Source: Bacteroidales bacterium
GTDB taxonomy: Bacteria > Bacteroidota > Bacteroidia > Bacteroidales > UBA932
Assembly (NCBI GenBank): GCA_024401695.1
Contig: JAKSKN010000015.1
Location: 1 to 64,000, forward strand
DNA length: 64,000 nucleotides
Direction: 5' to 3'
Part shown: positions 8,154 to 17,394 of the stretch, in pieces
How positions within the stretch are numbered: the stretch's first letter is position 1
Layout: each line of letters opens with the position of its first letter
Made by a program: the position numbers and the translations under genes
Notes under the pieces: model-generated
The model's database searches: none
Told to the model about the DNA's origin: nothing
What the model saw: the letters and a program-made list of their open reading frames with translations, nothing else

Positions 8154-9254
8154 TCACTTCCGAAGCTCTTCGATCATTGCGCGGGCGACGGCGCGGGAGG
8201 CACCGGTGCCGCCGAGCAGATTGCGGATTTCGGTGTAGTCGGCGAGCATTCTGTTGCGGTAGGCTTCGTCTTCGGAGAGGCGGCGGACTTCCGCGCACAC
8301 GTTCTCCACGGTGAAATCGCCCTGTATGAGTTCCTTGAAGGCGAGCCGGCCGAGGCAGAGGTTGCCGAGCGAGATGGCCTTGATGCGCCTGTCGACGTGA
8401 AGTATATGTTTCGCCACCAGATAGGTGATCCCGGAGGTGCTCCAGCAGACGACCTGCGGGGTGCCGATGAGTACCGCTTCGAGCGAAGCAGTGCCGGAGT
8501 TTATGATGGCGGAGCCGGCGAATCTAAGGATGTCGTAGGTCCTGCCGAAGAGAAGATGGACGTTGTCGCGGCTGCCGATGTATCCGCGGTAGTCGTCCTC
8601 GCTGCGGGCAGGTGCTCCCGCGATGACCACCTGGCAGCCGAGCCTGTCGGCCACCTGCATGCATACGGGCATCATCCTTGATATCTCGCCCTTTCTGGAT
8701 CCGGCCAGGACGGCGATGTACGGGCCCTCGACGGGTCTTTCGTATTCGTGACTGTCAACGGCGTCGACTAGGGGATTGCCCTTGTATGTGAACGGTATGC
8801 CCTTTTCGGTGAAATATGGGATCTCGAAAGGGAAGACGATGAACATCCTGTCGACCCATTCCTTCAGCTTCCGGTTGCGGCCCTCGCGCGAGGCCCAGGT
8901 CTTCGGGGCGATGTAGTAGAACACCTTGATGCCGGCCTTGTGGCAGAATTCCGCTATCCTCATATTGAAGCCGGGGTAGTCTATGAGTATCACCACGTCG
9001 GGGCCCCAGGAGGAGATGTCGTCCTTGCAGAAGCCGATGTTCTTCATAAGCTTGCCGGCTTTTGCGAGAACGTCGGTGACGCCCATCACGGCGCCTTCCT
9101 TATAATGATGCACGAGATCACCGCCGGCTGCTGCCATCAGGTCACCTCCCCAGAAGCGGATCTCCGCCCCGGGGTCTTCTGCCCTGAGGCCCTTTATCAG
9201 ATTGCCGCCGTGGAGGTCGCCGGAGGCTTCTCCCGCTATGATGTAGTATTTCAT
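8154..9254 (-). CDS. lpxB: Lipid-A-disaccharide synthase
   Basis: LpxB condenses UDP-2,3-diacylglucosamine with 2,3-diacylglucosamine-1-phosphate to form the lipid A disaccharide at the inner face of the inner membrane. The 366-aa product is a GT-B fold glycosyltransferase of near-normal length. It opens with the family signature AGEASGDLHG (7-16), followed by FWGGDLM and VMGVTDVL. The central YIAPKTWASREGR and the C-terminal LIGTPQVVCW and NSGTASLEA segments are also typical. It is the first gene of a two-gene unit with its own -7 box. Confidence 0.96.
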   Translation of the reverse strand: MKYYIIAGEASGDLHGGNLIKGLRAEDPGAEIRFWGGDLMAAAGGDLVHHYKEGAVMGVTDVLAKAGKLMKNIGFCKDDISSWGPDVVILIDYPGFNMRIAEFCHKAGIKVFYYIAPKTWASREGRNRKLKEWVDRMFIVFPFEIPYFTEKGIPFTYKGNPLVDAVDSHEYERPVEGPYIAVLAGSRKGEISRMMPVCMQVADRLGCQVVIAGAPARSEDDYRGYIGSRDNVHLLFGRTYDILRFAGSAIINSGTASLEAVLIGTPQVVCWSTSGITYLVAKHILHVDRRIKAISLGNLCLGRLAFKELIQGDFTVENVCAEVRRLSEDEAYRNRMLADYTEIRNLLGGTGASRAVARAMIEELRK

Positions 9255-9267
9255 TTCCTATTTTTTA

Positions 9268-9275
9268 CAAATATA
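9268..9275 (-). promoter_or_regulatory. -7 promoter box of lpxB
   Basis: The minus strand reads TATATTTG. The gap to the lpxB ATG (9254-9252) is 13 nt, so the leader would be under 10 nt. Confidence 0.7.
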
Positions 9276-9299
9276 ATTGATTTTCAGTAGATTTTTTGG

Positions 9300-9307
9300 T
9301 AATTTTG
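9300..9307 (+). promoter_or_regulatory. -7 promoter box of gapA
   Basis: TAATTTTG matches TAnnTTTG, with a predicted start near 9313 and a leader of about 55 nt. It lies back to back with the lpxB promoter, 24 bp apart. Confidence 0.65.
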
Positions 9308-9356
9308 TGAGCCCTTTCGGGGGCCTGGTTAGAAGACAAGTGTTTAACTACAATAA

Positions 9357-10367
<1,011 letters not shown>

Positions 10368-10386
10368 GTTTGTACCTTCATACTTT

Positions 10387-10416
10387 AAAACCGGGCTTCC
10401 AGAAGTCCGGTTTTTT
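10387..10416 (+). terminator. Terminator after gapA
   Basis: AAAACCGG and CTTC pair with GAAG and CCGGTTTT across a two-base loop (one G-T pair), followed by a T tract. Confidence 0.85.
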
Positions 10417-10419
10417 GTT

Positions 10420-10427
10420 TATTTTTG
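10420..10427 (+). promoter_or_regulatory. -7 promoter box of the C1 peptidase gene
   Basis: TATTTTTG directly follows the gapA terminator and lies 32 nt before the ATG at 10460. Confidence 0.65.
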
Positions 10428-10459
10428 TAGATAGATAAAACTAAAGCACATATACTACA

Positions 10460-11644
10460 ATGAAAAAGTTTTTCACCATTATTGCAGCATCGGCGCTCTG
10501 CGTCTCTGCCCTTGCTCAGGCGACAAAGGCCAAATTGCCGGAACTTCAGTTTGAAACAGTAAAGGCCAATCCTATCACCCCAGTGAAAAACCAGGCCAGC
10601 AGCGGCACTTGCTGGTGCTTCTCGGGCATCGGTTTCTTTGAATCCGAGGCAATCAGGATCAACAATATCAAGAACGAGTCGGATTATCCTGATTTCTCCG
10701 AGTTCTTCATTGTTAGCAATTCATATATGGAACGCGCCGTCAAGTACGTCCGTCTTGACGGAAAGCTCGGCTTCAGCGCCGGATCATCAAGCGGCGATGT
10801 GCGTGAGACCATCCGTGAATGGGGCCTGGTCCCGAATGCGGATATGACCGGAATGCAGTATGGTACCCCGCTTCCAAAACAGGCAGAACTTGACGCCGTG
10901 CTCAAAGGCTATGTCGATGCCGTTGCACGTATCCCGAACAAGACCCTTTCAACCGCGTGGAAGAATGGTTTCCAGGGCATCCTTGATGCATACCTTGGTC
11001 CTAAGCCTGAGACATTCACCGTCGGCGGGAAGACCTACACCCCTCAGTCATATCGCGATGCTCTCAAGCTTGATATGGACGACTACGTCGACCTGACCTC
11101 CTTCACCCATCATCCTTTCTACACGATGTTTGAAATCGAGGTGTGCGACAACTGGCGTCACGAACAGTCATACAACGTCCCGATAGATGAACTTATGTCA
11201 GCCCTCGACAATGCCATAATGAACGGCTATACCGTCGTCTGGGGCGCAGATGTAAGCGATCCAGGTTTCAGCCGTGACGGTGTGGCGATGTTCGTCGACG
11301 TCGATGCTTCCGCCAAGGCCGGTTCCGATCAGGAGCACTGGCTCGGAAAGGAAGAGGGCAAACCTGCACCAGTAGTCGTAGTTGAGAAGCAGCCTACACA
11401 GGAGAGCCGTCAGATTGACTTCGACAACAAGACTATGACCGATGACCACGGAATGCAGATTTATGGCATTGCCAAGGATCAGAACGGCAACAAGTTCTAT
11501 ATGGTCAAGAATTCCTGGGGCGACACTGGAAAATATCACGGATTGTGGTATGCCAGCGAAGCATATGTCAAGGGCCAGACCCTCGACCTTATGTTCAATA
11601 AGGAATCCCTTCCTAAGGATCTCAGAAAGAAACTCGGTATCTAG
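10460..11644 (+). CDS. Secreted C1-family cysteine peptidase (aminopeptidase C / bleomycin hydrolase-like)
   Basis: The 394-aa precursor has a Sec signal peptide, probably cleaved after ALA (17-19). It keeps the papain-type catalytic set: Q45, C51 (SSGTCWCFSG), H330 (TDDHGMQIYG) and N351 (VKNSWGDTG). The long region between Cys and His fits bleomycin-hydrolase/PepC-type enzymes instead of short papains. The final residues LRKKLGI would lie near the active site in that group, where the C-terminus sets aminopeptidase specificity; that is inference. Export predicts action on peptides in the periplasm or outside the cell. It ends one base before pssA. Confidence 0.9.
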   Translation: MKKFFTIIAASALCVSALAQATKAKLPELQFETVKANPITPVKNQASSGTCWCFSGIGFFESEAIRINNIKNESDYPDFSEFFIVSNSYMERAVKYVRLDGKLGFSAGSSSGDVRETIREWGLVPNADMTGMQYGTPLPKQAELDAVLKGYVDAVARIPNKTLSTAWKNGFQGILDAYLGPKPETFTVGGKTYTPQSYRDALKLDMDDYVDLTSFTHHPFYTMFEIEVCDNWRHEQSYNVPIDELMSALDNAIMNGYTVVWGADVSDPGFSRDGVAMFVDVDASAKAGSDQEHWLGKEEGKPAPVVVVEKQPTQESRQIDFDNKTMTDDHGMQIYGIAKDQNGNKFYMVKNSWGDTGKYHGLWYASEAYVKGQTLDLMFNKESLPKDLRKKLGI

Positions 11645-12364
11645 ATGAATATCAAGAAACACATTCCGAACTTCGTCACCTCGCTGAATATCGTCTGCGG
11701 TATCATCGGGGTGGTGTTTGCTTTCAATGGCCGTCTCGACATCGCTTTCTATCTGATGATTGCGGCGGGGATCTTCGATTTCTGTGACGGTTTTGCCGCA
11801 CGCGCGCTCGGCGCCTATTCGGATATGGGCAGGGAGCTTGATTCCCTGTGCGACCTGGTAAGTTTCGGTGTGCTGCCGTCAATAATGCTGTACACTGCGA
11901 TGCGCAACTGCTCGTTCGGTGACAGCTGGCTCTGCTGGGTGCCGCTGACGATTGCAGTGTTCAGTGCGCTCAGGCTTGCCAAGTTCAATGTGGACCCGAG
12001 GCAGACCAGCGGCTTTATCGGGCTGCCGACTCCGGCGTGCGCGCTGCTTGTGGGCGCCCTGTGCTACTATGTCTGCTTTGATCCGGCGTGTTTCCTTTCG
12101 ATGTGGCTTGCCGGCCCGGTCTTCGGTCCGGTGCTGAGCCTTTGCCTGAGTGCCCTGCTGGTATGCGAAATCCCAATGTTCTCGTTGAAAATGCATAAGG
12201 ATGATCCTCAGGTGCTGAAAAACAAGCGACTGGCGTTTGCCTTCATAGTGCTGGCTGCGCTGATTGTCTGTCTGATCTGCAGGCTGAACTGGTCTCTTGC
12301 CGCCCTGCTGGTGTTCACCTGCTACATAATCAAGAACATTGTTTACGCAATCTTCAAGATATAG
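11645..12364 (+). CDS. pssA: CDP-diacylglycerol-serine O-phosphatidyltransferase
   Basis: PssA makes phosphatidylserine from CDP-diacylglycerol and L-serine, the precursor of phosphatidylethanolamine. The 239-aa integral membrane protein shows the full CDP-alcohol phosphotransferase motif D-G-x2-A-R-x8-G-x3-D-x3-D, seen in DGFAARALGAYSDMGRELD plus the next Asp (about 48-70). It has about seven or eight hydrophobic segments. The gene directly abuts the peptidase gene upstream and lacks a clear promoter, so it is probably co-transcribed with it. Confidence 0.95.
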   Translation: MNIKKHIPNFVTSLNIVCGIIGVVFAFNGRLDIAFYLMIAAGIFDFCDGFAARALGAYSDMGRELDSLCDLVSFGVLPSIMLYTAMRNCSFGDSWLCWVPLTIAVFSALRLAKFNVDPRQTSGFIGLPTPACALLVGALCYYVCFDPACFLSMWLAGPVFGPVLSLCLSALLVCEIPMFSLKMHKDDPQVLKNKRLAFAFIVLAALIVCLICRLNWSLAALLVFTCYIIKNIVYAIFKI

Positions 12365-12376
12365 GAATCTGTTTTG

Positions 12377-12384
12377 TATCTTTG
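12377..12384 (+). promoter_or_regulatory. -7 promoter box of the orphan lipoprotein operon
   Basis: TATCTTTG lies in the 39-bp gap after pssA and 19 nt before the ATG at 12404. Confidence 0.65.
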
Positions 12385-12403
12385 TACTCCTGATAAGTTG
12401 TAA

Positions 12404-13510
12404 ATGCGAATTCAATCGATATTGCTTTCTCTTCTGGCATTGGCCGCCGTATCCTGCAAACCCAGCGAACAGGTGGGCAGAAAGACGGTGCCTCTGGTAA
12501 GGGAGATTATTTCCGACAAGGACTCTCCGTACAACGTGCTGGTCAGCGGCCGTACCGCCAATCCTTCCGATGATATCTGCATCATCGGTTCGGAGGCGGC
12601 CTGTGGCGTTGTCGCAGATGCAATGCTGAGCGTTGACCGGCGGGACAATGTCGATGGGAAGGTGTTTTCCGACGGGCTCCTCGACTTTTCCGGTGAGACT
12701 GTCTGCTGCATCATCGATTCGGCTTCTCCGGATTACCCCGGGAATATTTCAAGGCACGAGGATGTGTCGGTCCGCGAGGGGGCTGTAAGGCTTGCGCTCT
12801 CAGCCATTGACACCACTTATCATCTCAGCCCGTATGATCTGAGCGGCCGCGGCGGCAAGGTGCCGGCAAAGGTGATCGTGCTTACGGACCCTCATCTTAT
12901 CCAATACTCCGCTTTTGACATCGATACCCTTTTCCGGGCTACCGGATGCGGCATCCCGGTCATCTCATCACTTGATGTGATGTTCGATGAGGTGTTCGAG
13001 GCAGCTTCCGGCCGGAGTGTCAATGTGGGGGTGCTCTGCGATTCCGCAAATGTCCATTCCGTGTCTTACAACTCCATCTTCAATGCCGCGATGCACCGCA
13101 ACGGAGCCAGGAATTCGGGTTGTGTCGTAATACCTGCACGGTCTGATGGAAAGGGTACGATGCTTGACTTCCTGGATGACTTCATCGGGACCGGAATCGA
13201 ACTGCCGCTTGATTTCATAGTCGTGGACAGCTATTCTGTCGATATCGATGAGATGAAGGCGGACCTTGCCTCCGCCGTGTCAGTGATGAATGAGGAGTCG
13301 ATGACATACGGCAAGCTGATCTCTGAGGAGTTTGCGTTTGTTGAACCTGCCGCTTCCGTCAGCCGCAGGTGCTATGACCTTCTCAGAAGGGAGAATCTCT
13401 TTACACACAATATATCAAAGCCACAGGCGGTTTTTTATTATTCTGCGGCCAAACCGGGCGCTGATGATAATTCAATTATCCTGATATCAGGCAATTATGT
13501 ACAAAATTAG
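12404..13510 (+). CDS. Lipoprotein of unknown function
   Basis: I do not recognise this 368-aa protein. It starts with a signal peptide and a lipobox ending at Cys18 (AAVSC). The mature part alternates short hydrophobic strands and acidic turns in the manner of an alpha/beta periplasmic-binding or Rossmann-like fold: DDICIIGSEAACG near 56-68, VLTDPHLIQYSAFD near 158-171, DFIVVDSYSVD near 270-280. No catalytic motif is evident. It overlaps the exonuclease gene by 14 bp, so the two are translated from one message, which ties a lipoprotein to two nucleic-acid enzymes without an obvious reason. Confidence 0.75.
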   Translation: MRIQSILLSLLALAAVSCKPSEQVGRKTVPLVREIISDKDSPYNVLVSGRTANPSDDICIIGSEAACGVVADAMLSVDRRDNVDGKVFSDGLLDFSGETVCCIIDSASPDYPGNISRHEDVSVREGAVRLALSAIDTTYHLSPYDLSGRGGKVPAKVIVLTDPHLIQYSAFDIDTLFRATGCGIPVISSLDVMFDEVFEAASGRSVNVGVLCDSANVHSVSYNSIFNAAMHRNGARNSGCVVIPARSDGKGTMLDFLDDFIGTGIELPLDFIVVDSYSVDIDEMKADLASAVSVMNEESMTYGKLISEEFAFVEPAASVSRRCYDLLRRENLFTHNISKPQAVFYYSAAKPGADDNSIILISGNYVQN

Positions 13511-14153
13511 TATCCAGCCCGAAGAAATAGAAAAGATGCCTCTGGGGTCGTTTCCCGGAGACATCAAGGTGATTGACAAGACGGGGCTGGAATATGCACG
13601 TGCCATAGCTTATCTCAGTTCTCAAAAAATAATAGGCTTTGATACGGAGACCCGTCCCGTTTTCGAGCCGGGGAAGCCTCACCACCACGTGGCGCTGCTT
13701 CAGCTTTCCGGTGGAGGCAGGGCGTTCCTGTTCAGGGTGAACAAACTGGGAATGCGCAAGCTGATGTGCTCCATACTGTCCAATCCGCGCATCATCAAGG
13801 TTGGCGCGGCAGTCCACGATGACATCCGTGGGCTTCAGTTCTATACGAAATTCACACCCAAATCGTTCGTCGACCTGCAGAAAATCGGCTGGGAGTGGGG
13901 CATCAAGGACAAGAGCGTCAAGAAAATGTCTGCCATCATCCTTGGCTGCCGTATTTCAAAAACCCAGCAGCTGTCAAACTGGGAGGCATCAGAGTTGTCT
14001 CCTGCTCAGAAAATGTATGCGGCCACCGATGCGTGGATATGCCGTGAGATGTATCTGAAACTCCTTTCTTCGGAGAAGAATCCTCTCACTCCTGAACAAC
14101 TGGCTCCAAATCCGCCACAGAACAATGATCAAAGTATTCCTAAAGAAGGGTAG
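13497..14153 (+). CDS. 3'-5' exonuclease, DEDDy (RNase D-like) domain
   Basis: The 218-aa cytoplasmic protein is essentially one DnaQ-fold exonuclease domain. Motif I is GFDTET (about 47-52), motif II is in AAVHDDIRGL (about 104-113) and motif III ends in YAATDAW (about 178-184), whose Tyr-x3-Asp spacing fits the DEDDy subgroup. It lacks the HRDC domains of full-length RNase D, as do many Bacteroidota homologues. RNA trimming or small-molecule nucleic-acid clean-up is plausible. It overlaps both neighbours (14 bp upstream, 29 bp downstream). Confidence 0.9.
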   Translation: MYKISIQPEEIEKMPLGSFPGDIKVIDKTGLEYARAIAYLSSQKIIGFDTETRPVFEPGKPHHHVALLQLSGGGRAFLFRVNKLGMRKLMCSILSNPRIIKVGAAVHDDIRGLQFYTKFTPKSFVDLQKIGWEWGIKDKSVKKMSAIILGCRISKTQQLSNWEASELSPAQKMYAATDAWICREMYLKLLSSEKNPLTPEQLAPNPPQNNDQSIPKEG

Positions 14154-15309
14154 GGATGAGTCGCTCAGAAGATTCCATCCGTGGGTCTTCAGCGGCGCCA
14201 TAGCCCAGATACAAGGTTCGCCTGCTGAGGGCGATATCGTTGCCGTTTATTCCGCAGAGGGCGATTATCTTGCCTGCGGTCATTATCAGGTAGGTTCAAT
14301 CGCGGTCCGCATCCTTTCGTTCGATGCCGACCCGACGGCGCCGGAGTTTTGGACGGACTCAATCGGAAGGGCTCTCTCTGTCCGCCGTGCTGCGTTGCCG
14401 AAGGACGGAATGACAAATTGTTTCCGGCTGGTTCACGGAGAAGGTGACGGTCTGCCGGGACTTATCATAGACTGGTATGATGGTGTATGTGTGATGCAGG
14501 CTCATTCCGTGGGTATGTTCAGGGCGAAGTCTCAGATCTGCGAGGCGCTCAAGAGCGTGTTCGGCGATGAACTGAAGGCTGTGTACGACAAGTCCAGCGG
14601 CACTGCGCCATTCAAGGCCGGCCTCGAACTCATCGACGGGTATCTGTACAAGGCTCCCGGTTTTGGGAACGCCGAGAATGTCGTCCTCGAGAACGGCAAC
14701 AAGTTCTACGTGAACTGGGAGGAGGGCCAGAAGACCGGCTTCTTCCTTGACCAGAGGGACAACCGTGCCCTTGTGGGCAGGTATGCTGCCGGCAGGAAGG
14801 TACTGAACCTCTTCTGCTATACCGGCGGCTTCAGCATATATGCGCTCAACAACGGCGCCGTCTCGGTGGATTCGGTGGATTCATCTGCAAAGGCCATGAT
14901 GATGGTTGACCGCAATGTCGCACTCAACGGATGCGGGAACCATACCTCCGTCTGTGCGGATGCCATTGAATATCTCGGGAAGGTTGAGGCAGGGAAGTAT
15001 GACCTTATGATAGTTGACCCTCCTGCATTTGCCAAGCACCGTGGAGCTCTGAAAAACGCGCTCCGCGCCTACCAGCGTCTCAATGCCGCGGCCATCAGCA
15101 AGGTCGCTCCGGGCGGGCTGGTCTTCACCTTCAGCTGCTCGCAGGTAGTTGACAAGATAACTTTTGCCAATACTGTATTTTCCGCCGCAGCCCAGACAGG
15201 GCGCAGCGTGCGTATCCTTGACCGTCTGTGCCAGGGCGCAGACCATCCGGTGAGCATCTACCATCCGGAAGGGGAGTACCTGAAAGGCCTTCTCCTCTAC
15301 GTGGAATAG
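14125..15309 (+). CDS. PUA-domain class I rRNA methyltransferase, RlmI-like
   Basis: RlmI-type enzymes methylate a cytosine of 23S rRNA at C5 using S-adenosylmethionine. The 394-aa product has an N-terminal PUA domain (about 1-75), a middle EEHEE-like part containing LVHGEGDGLPGLIIDWY, and a Rossmann methyltransferase domain from about 190. SAM motif I is LNLFCYTGGFSIYAL (about 228-242) and motif IV is DLMIVDPPAFAKH (about 293-305). The C-terminal FTFSCSQ resembles the strand carrying the catalytic cysteine. Its 3' end overlaps the convergent ispG gene by 13 bp. Confidence 0.92.
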   Translation: MIKVFLKKGRDESLRRFHPWVFSGAIAQIQGSPAEGDIVAVYSAEGDYLACGHYQVGSIAVRILSFDADPTAPEFWTDSIGRALSVRRAALPKDGMTNCFRLVHGEGDGLPGLIIDWYDGVCVMQAHSVGMFRAKSQICEALKSVFGDELKAVYDKSSGTAPFKAGLELIDGYLYKAPGFGNAENVVLENGNKFYVNWEEGQKTGFFLDQRDNRALVGRYAAGRKVLNLFCYTGGFSIYALNNGAVSVDSVDSSAKAMMMVDRNVALNGCGNHTSVCADAIEYLGKVEAGKYDLMIVDPPAFAKHRGALKNALRAYQRLNAAAISKVAPGGLVFTFSCSQVVDKITFANTVFSAAAQTGRSVRILDRLCQGADHPVSIYHPEGEYLKGLLLYVE

Positions 15310-16616
15310 CTGTCTATCAACTCCAGCAGTCTGTCTATCGCTTCAGAGTCCGGGATGTGCCGCATCACGGGTTCTCCTTTGTGGTAGATTGAGACCTTGC
15401 CGCCTCCTTCTCCGACGTATCCCCAGTCGGCATCGGCCATCTCGCCGGGGCCGTTGACTATGCAGCCCATAACGGCGATAACCATACCCTTCAGGTGAGA
15501 CGTCCTGGACTTGACCTCCTCGAAGGTCTTCTGCAGGTCGTACATCGTGCGGCCGCATCCCGGGCAGGCAATGTACTCAGGTTTGGTGAACAGACGTCTT
15601 GCGGCCTGCATTATGTCGTCTTTCCAAGGACTGTCGGGCATATCGTCAACTTCGCGCGTGAGCAGTTTCGGACCCCATTCAATCGCTTCGTCAAGCATTT
15701 TCCGGCAGTCCGACTCCTCCAGACCCGTGCCCACCCTCGGGCACGTTAGAGGGGGGACCGCCGGCGAAGCCGGTGGTGGGATGAGCGAAGCGAAGGTCCT
15801 GGAGGAGTCTGACTGCTGGAAATGAGAAGCGATATGAATGGCCACCGGAATCTCGTTGACCGGTGGCTCTGTCAACGACACGCGGATGGTGTCGCCTATG
15901 CCTTCGCGAAGCAAGGTCGCTATGCCCACGCAGGATTTGATGCGTCCGGTGTCACCGCCTCCGGCTTCCGTGACGCCGAGATGCATAGGGAAGACGACTC
16001 CGCGCTCCTGCATCATACGGGCGAGCTCCCGATATGCTTCAACCATCACAACGGTGTTGGATGCCTTGAGGGAAACGACTACATTGAGGAAATCAGCTTC
16101 GATGCACATCTCCAGCCATTCCATTGCCGCAACCGCCATTGCGTGCGGCGTGTTGCCGTAGCGGTCGGTGATATATTTGCCGAGGGATCCGTGGTTCAGC
16201 CCCACGCGCACTGCCGTGCCGTGTTCGCGGCAGACTTCAAGGAAACGAGCGAACTGCTCGCGGGCCCTGGCGTGGTCCGGGTGGAAATTCCCAGGGTTGA
16301 TCCTGACCTTTTCAACTATCGGTGCAACTGCGATGGCGGTTTCCGAAGAAAAGTGAATGTCTGCAACTATCGGTACGTTGCAGCCGGCGGCGCGCAGTCT
16401 TTCCTTGATCGCAGCGATGTGGGGGACATCTGCAAGACCCGGGACAGTGATGCGGACTAGCCGGGCTCCGGCAGCCGCAACTTCAAGGCACTGCGCCACA
16501 GTGCCGTCTACGTCGTACGTATGCGTGTTGCACATAGTCTGGACGACAATGGGATTGCCGCCTCCTATGACAAGATCCCTACCTATTCTTACCGGAAGTG
16601 TTTTCAGTCTTTCCAT
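15297..16616 (-). CDS. ispG: (E)-4-hydroxy-3-methylbut-2-enyl-diphosphate synthase with palindromic insert
   Basis: IspG is the penultimate enzyme of the MEP isoprenoid pathway and carries a [4Fe-4S] cluster. The 439-aa product has an N-terminal TIM barrel (about 1-260, with ADIHFSS and VRINPGNF) and a C-terminal cluster domain. The cluster ligands are C351 and C354 (CPGCGRT), C385 and E392 (GCIVNGPGE). Between the domains, residues about 265-307 are Pro/Ser-rich and are encoded by a palindromic element (15698-15822) read in frame. Without it the protein would be close to 397 aa, near the single-linker bacterial type. It is the last gene of the ligA operon and overlaps the upstream gene by 38 bp. 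Confidence 0.93.
   Translation of the reverse strand: MERLKTLPVRIGRDLVIGGGNPIVVQTMCNTHTYDVDGTVAQCLEVAAAGARLVRITVPGLADVPHIAAIKERLRAAGCNVPIVADIHFSSETAIAVAPIVEKVRINPGNFHPDHARAREQFARFLEVCREHGTAVRVGLNHGSLGKYITDRYGNTPHAMAVAAMEWLEMCIEADFLNVVVSLKASNTVVMVEAYRELARMMQERGVVFPMHLGVTEAGGGDTGRIKSCVGIATLLREGIGDTIRVSLTEPPVNEIPVAIHIASHFQQSDSSRTFASLIPPPASPAVPPLTCPRVGTGLEESDCRKMLDEAIEWGPKLLTREVDDMPDSPWKDDIMQAARRLFTKPEYIACPGCGRTMYDLQKTFEEVKSRTSHLKGMVIAVMGCIVNGPGEMADADWGYVGEGGGKVSIYHKGEPVMRHIPDSEAIDRLLELIDSYST
15698..15822. repeat. Palindromic element inserted in frame in ispG
   Basis: The outer arms (15698-15725 and 15795-15822) are imperfect inverted copies of about 28 bp sharing GACTCCTCCAG. Inside are two smaller hairpins: CGTGCCC with GGGCACG (15726-15745) and CCGCCGGC with GCCGGTGG around 15758-15776. 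The whole unit of 125 bp is open in the ispG frame. No target-site duplication is obvious. Its structure recalls palindromic elements that insert into genes in other bacteria (for example Rickettsia), but I have no sequence link to those. Confidence 0.75.
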
Positions 16617-17394
16617 ATACCTTTTCCCTGGCTTCGCGACGAAGCATCGCAGTCGTCTTGCCAGTACGTTTCTGAAGTTGGAAATAAACGCCTACCGTGG
16701 CCATAATGTCTACCGGATTGGCGAAACGATAGAAATAACTGCTGTGGTAGTCCGGTGCGTAAAGCGTTGACCAGGACCATCGAAGCAGACAGTTGAAGTG
16801 GATCTCAATCGGGTCCAGCATGATGCCGAAGCCGGCGCCGCCCTGCATCCCGTAGTCGAAGGTGTTCTCGTAGTCCTTGAATTTATGGGCATAGGTCTCG
16901 TCGAAGTCAGGCGCAATACCTTTGCGTTCTATGCTTCTGCGGTATCCGCCATAGACGCCCACGTTTGCCAATATCTTGAACGGCTCCATATCGATGTGGC
17001 ATTGCATCATTGCCGGAATCTCTATCACGTCCATCGAACACCAGGTGGCGCCATCGACGTGCTCGGTGTATCCCGTGCTCTCGTTTGCCTTGAACGCATA
17101 GCCTTCGTGCCCGTAGGCGACACCGACCGTGAGGCCGAAATACGGCAGATAGTCGAACAGCTTGCTGTATTTGGTGTACATTATGGAAATGTAGTTGGGT
17201 GTGGTGACCCAGGCCCGGCCGTGTTTTGAAGGGTTGAACACGGTGTTCGAGAAGGTGACGCCATAGTTGACGCCTATCATCGAATAGTCGTTGATGAGCG
17301 TCCTGGTGACTTCGGTGCTGTCGGATTCCTGTGCCTTGAGGGCCAGGCCGGAGGACAGCAGGGCGATTATGAGCAGTATCTTTTTCATTCTCAT
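16579..17394 (-). CDS. Outer-membrane beta-barrel protein of unknown function
   Basis: The 271-aa precursor has a signal peptide (cleavage after LKA, near residue 20). The rest alternates aromatic-rich strands and short turns, consistent with an 8- to 10-stranded outer-membrane barrel of the porin-like type seen in Bacteroidota. The C-terminus extends about 25 basic residues past the last strand (TAMLRREAREKVYGK), which is atypical for a barrel that normally ends in Phe. The start overlaps the stop of the Ig-like lipoprotein gene (ATGA), and a second in-frame ATG two codons later is equally possible. Its 3' end overlaps ispG by 38 bp. Confidence 0.75.
   Translation of the reverse strand: MRMKKILLIIALLSSGLALKAQESDSTEVTRTLINDYSMIGVNYGVTFSNTVFNPSKHGRAWVTTPNYISIMYTKYSKLFDYLPYFGLTVGVAYGHEGYAFKANESTGYTEHVDGATWCSMDVIEIPAMMQCHIDMEPFKILANVGVYGGYRRSIERKGIAPDFDETYAHKFKDYENTFDYGMQGGAGFGIMLDPIEIHFNCLLRWSWSTLYAPDYHSSYFYRFANPVDIMATVGVYFQLQKRTGKTTAMLRREAREKVYGKTENTSGKNR

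Noticed and set aside
15822-16460. Long plus-strand frames opposite ispG
   Set aside because: The ispG cluster ligands and barrel motifs are clear on the minus strand; the plus frames look random.
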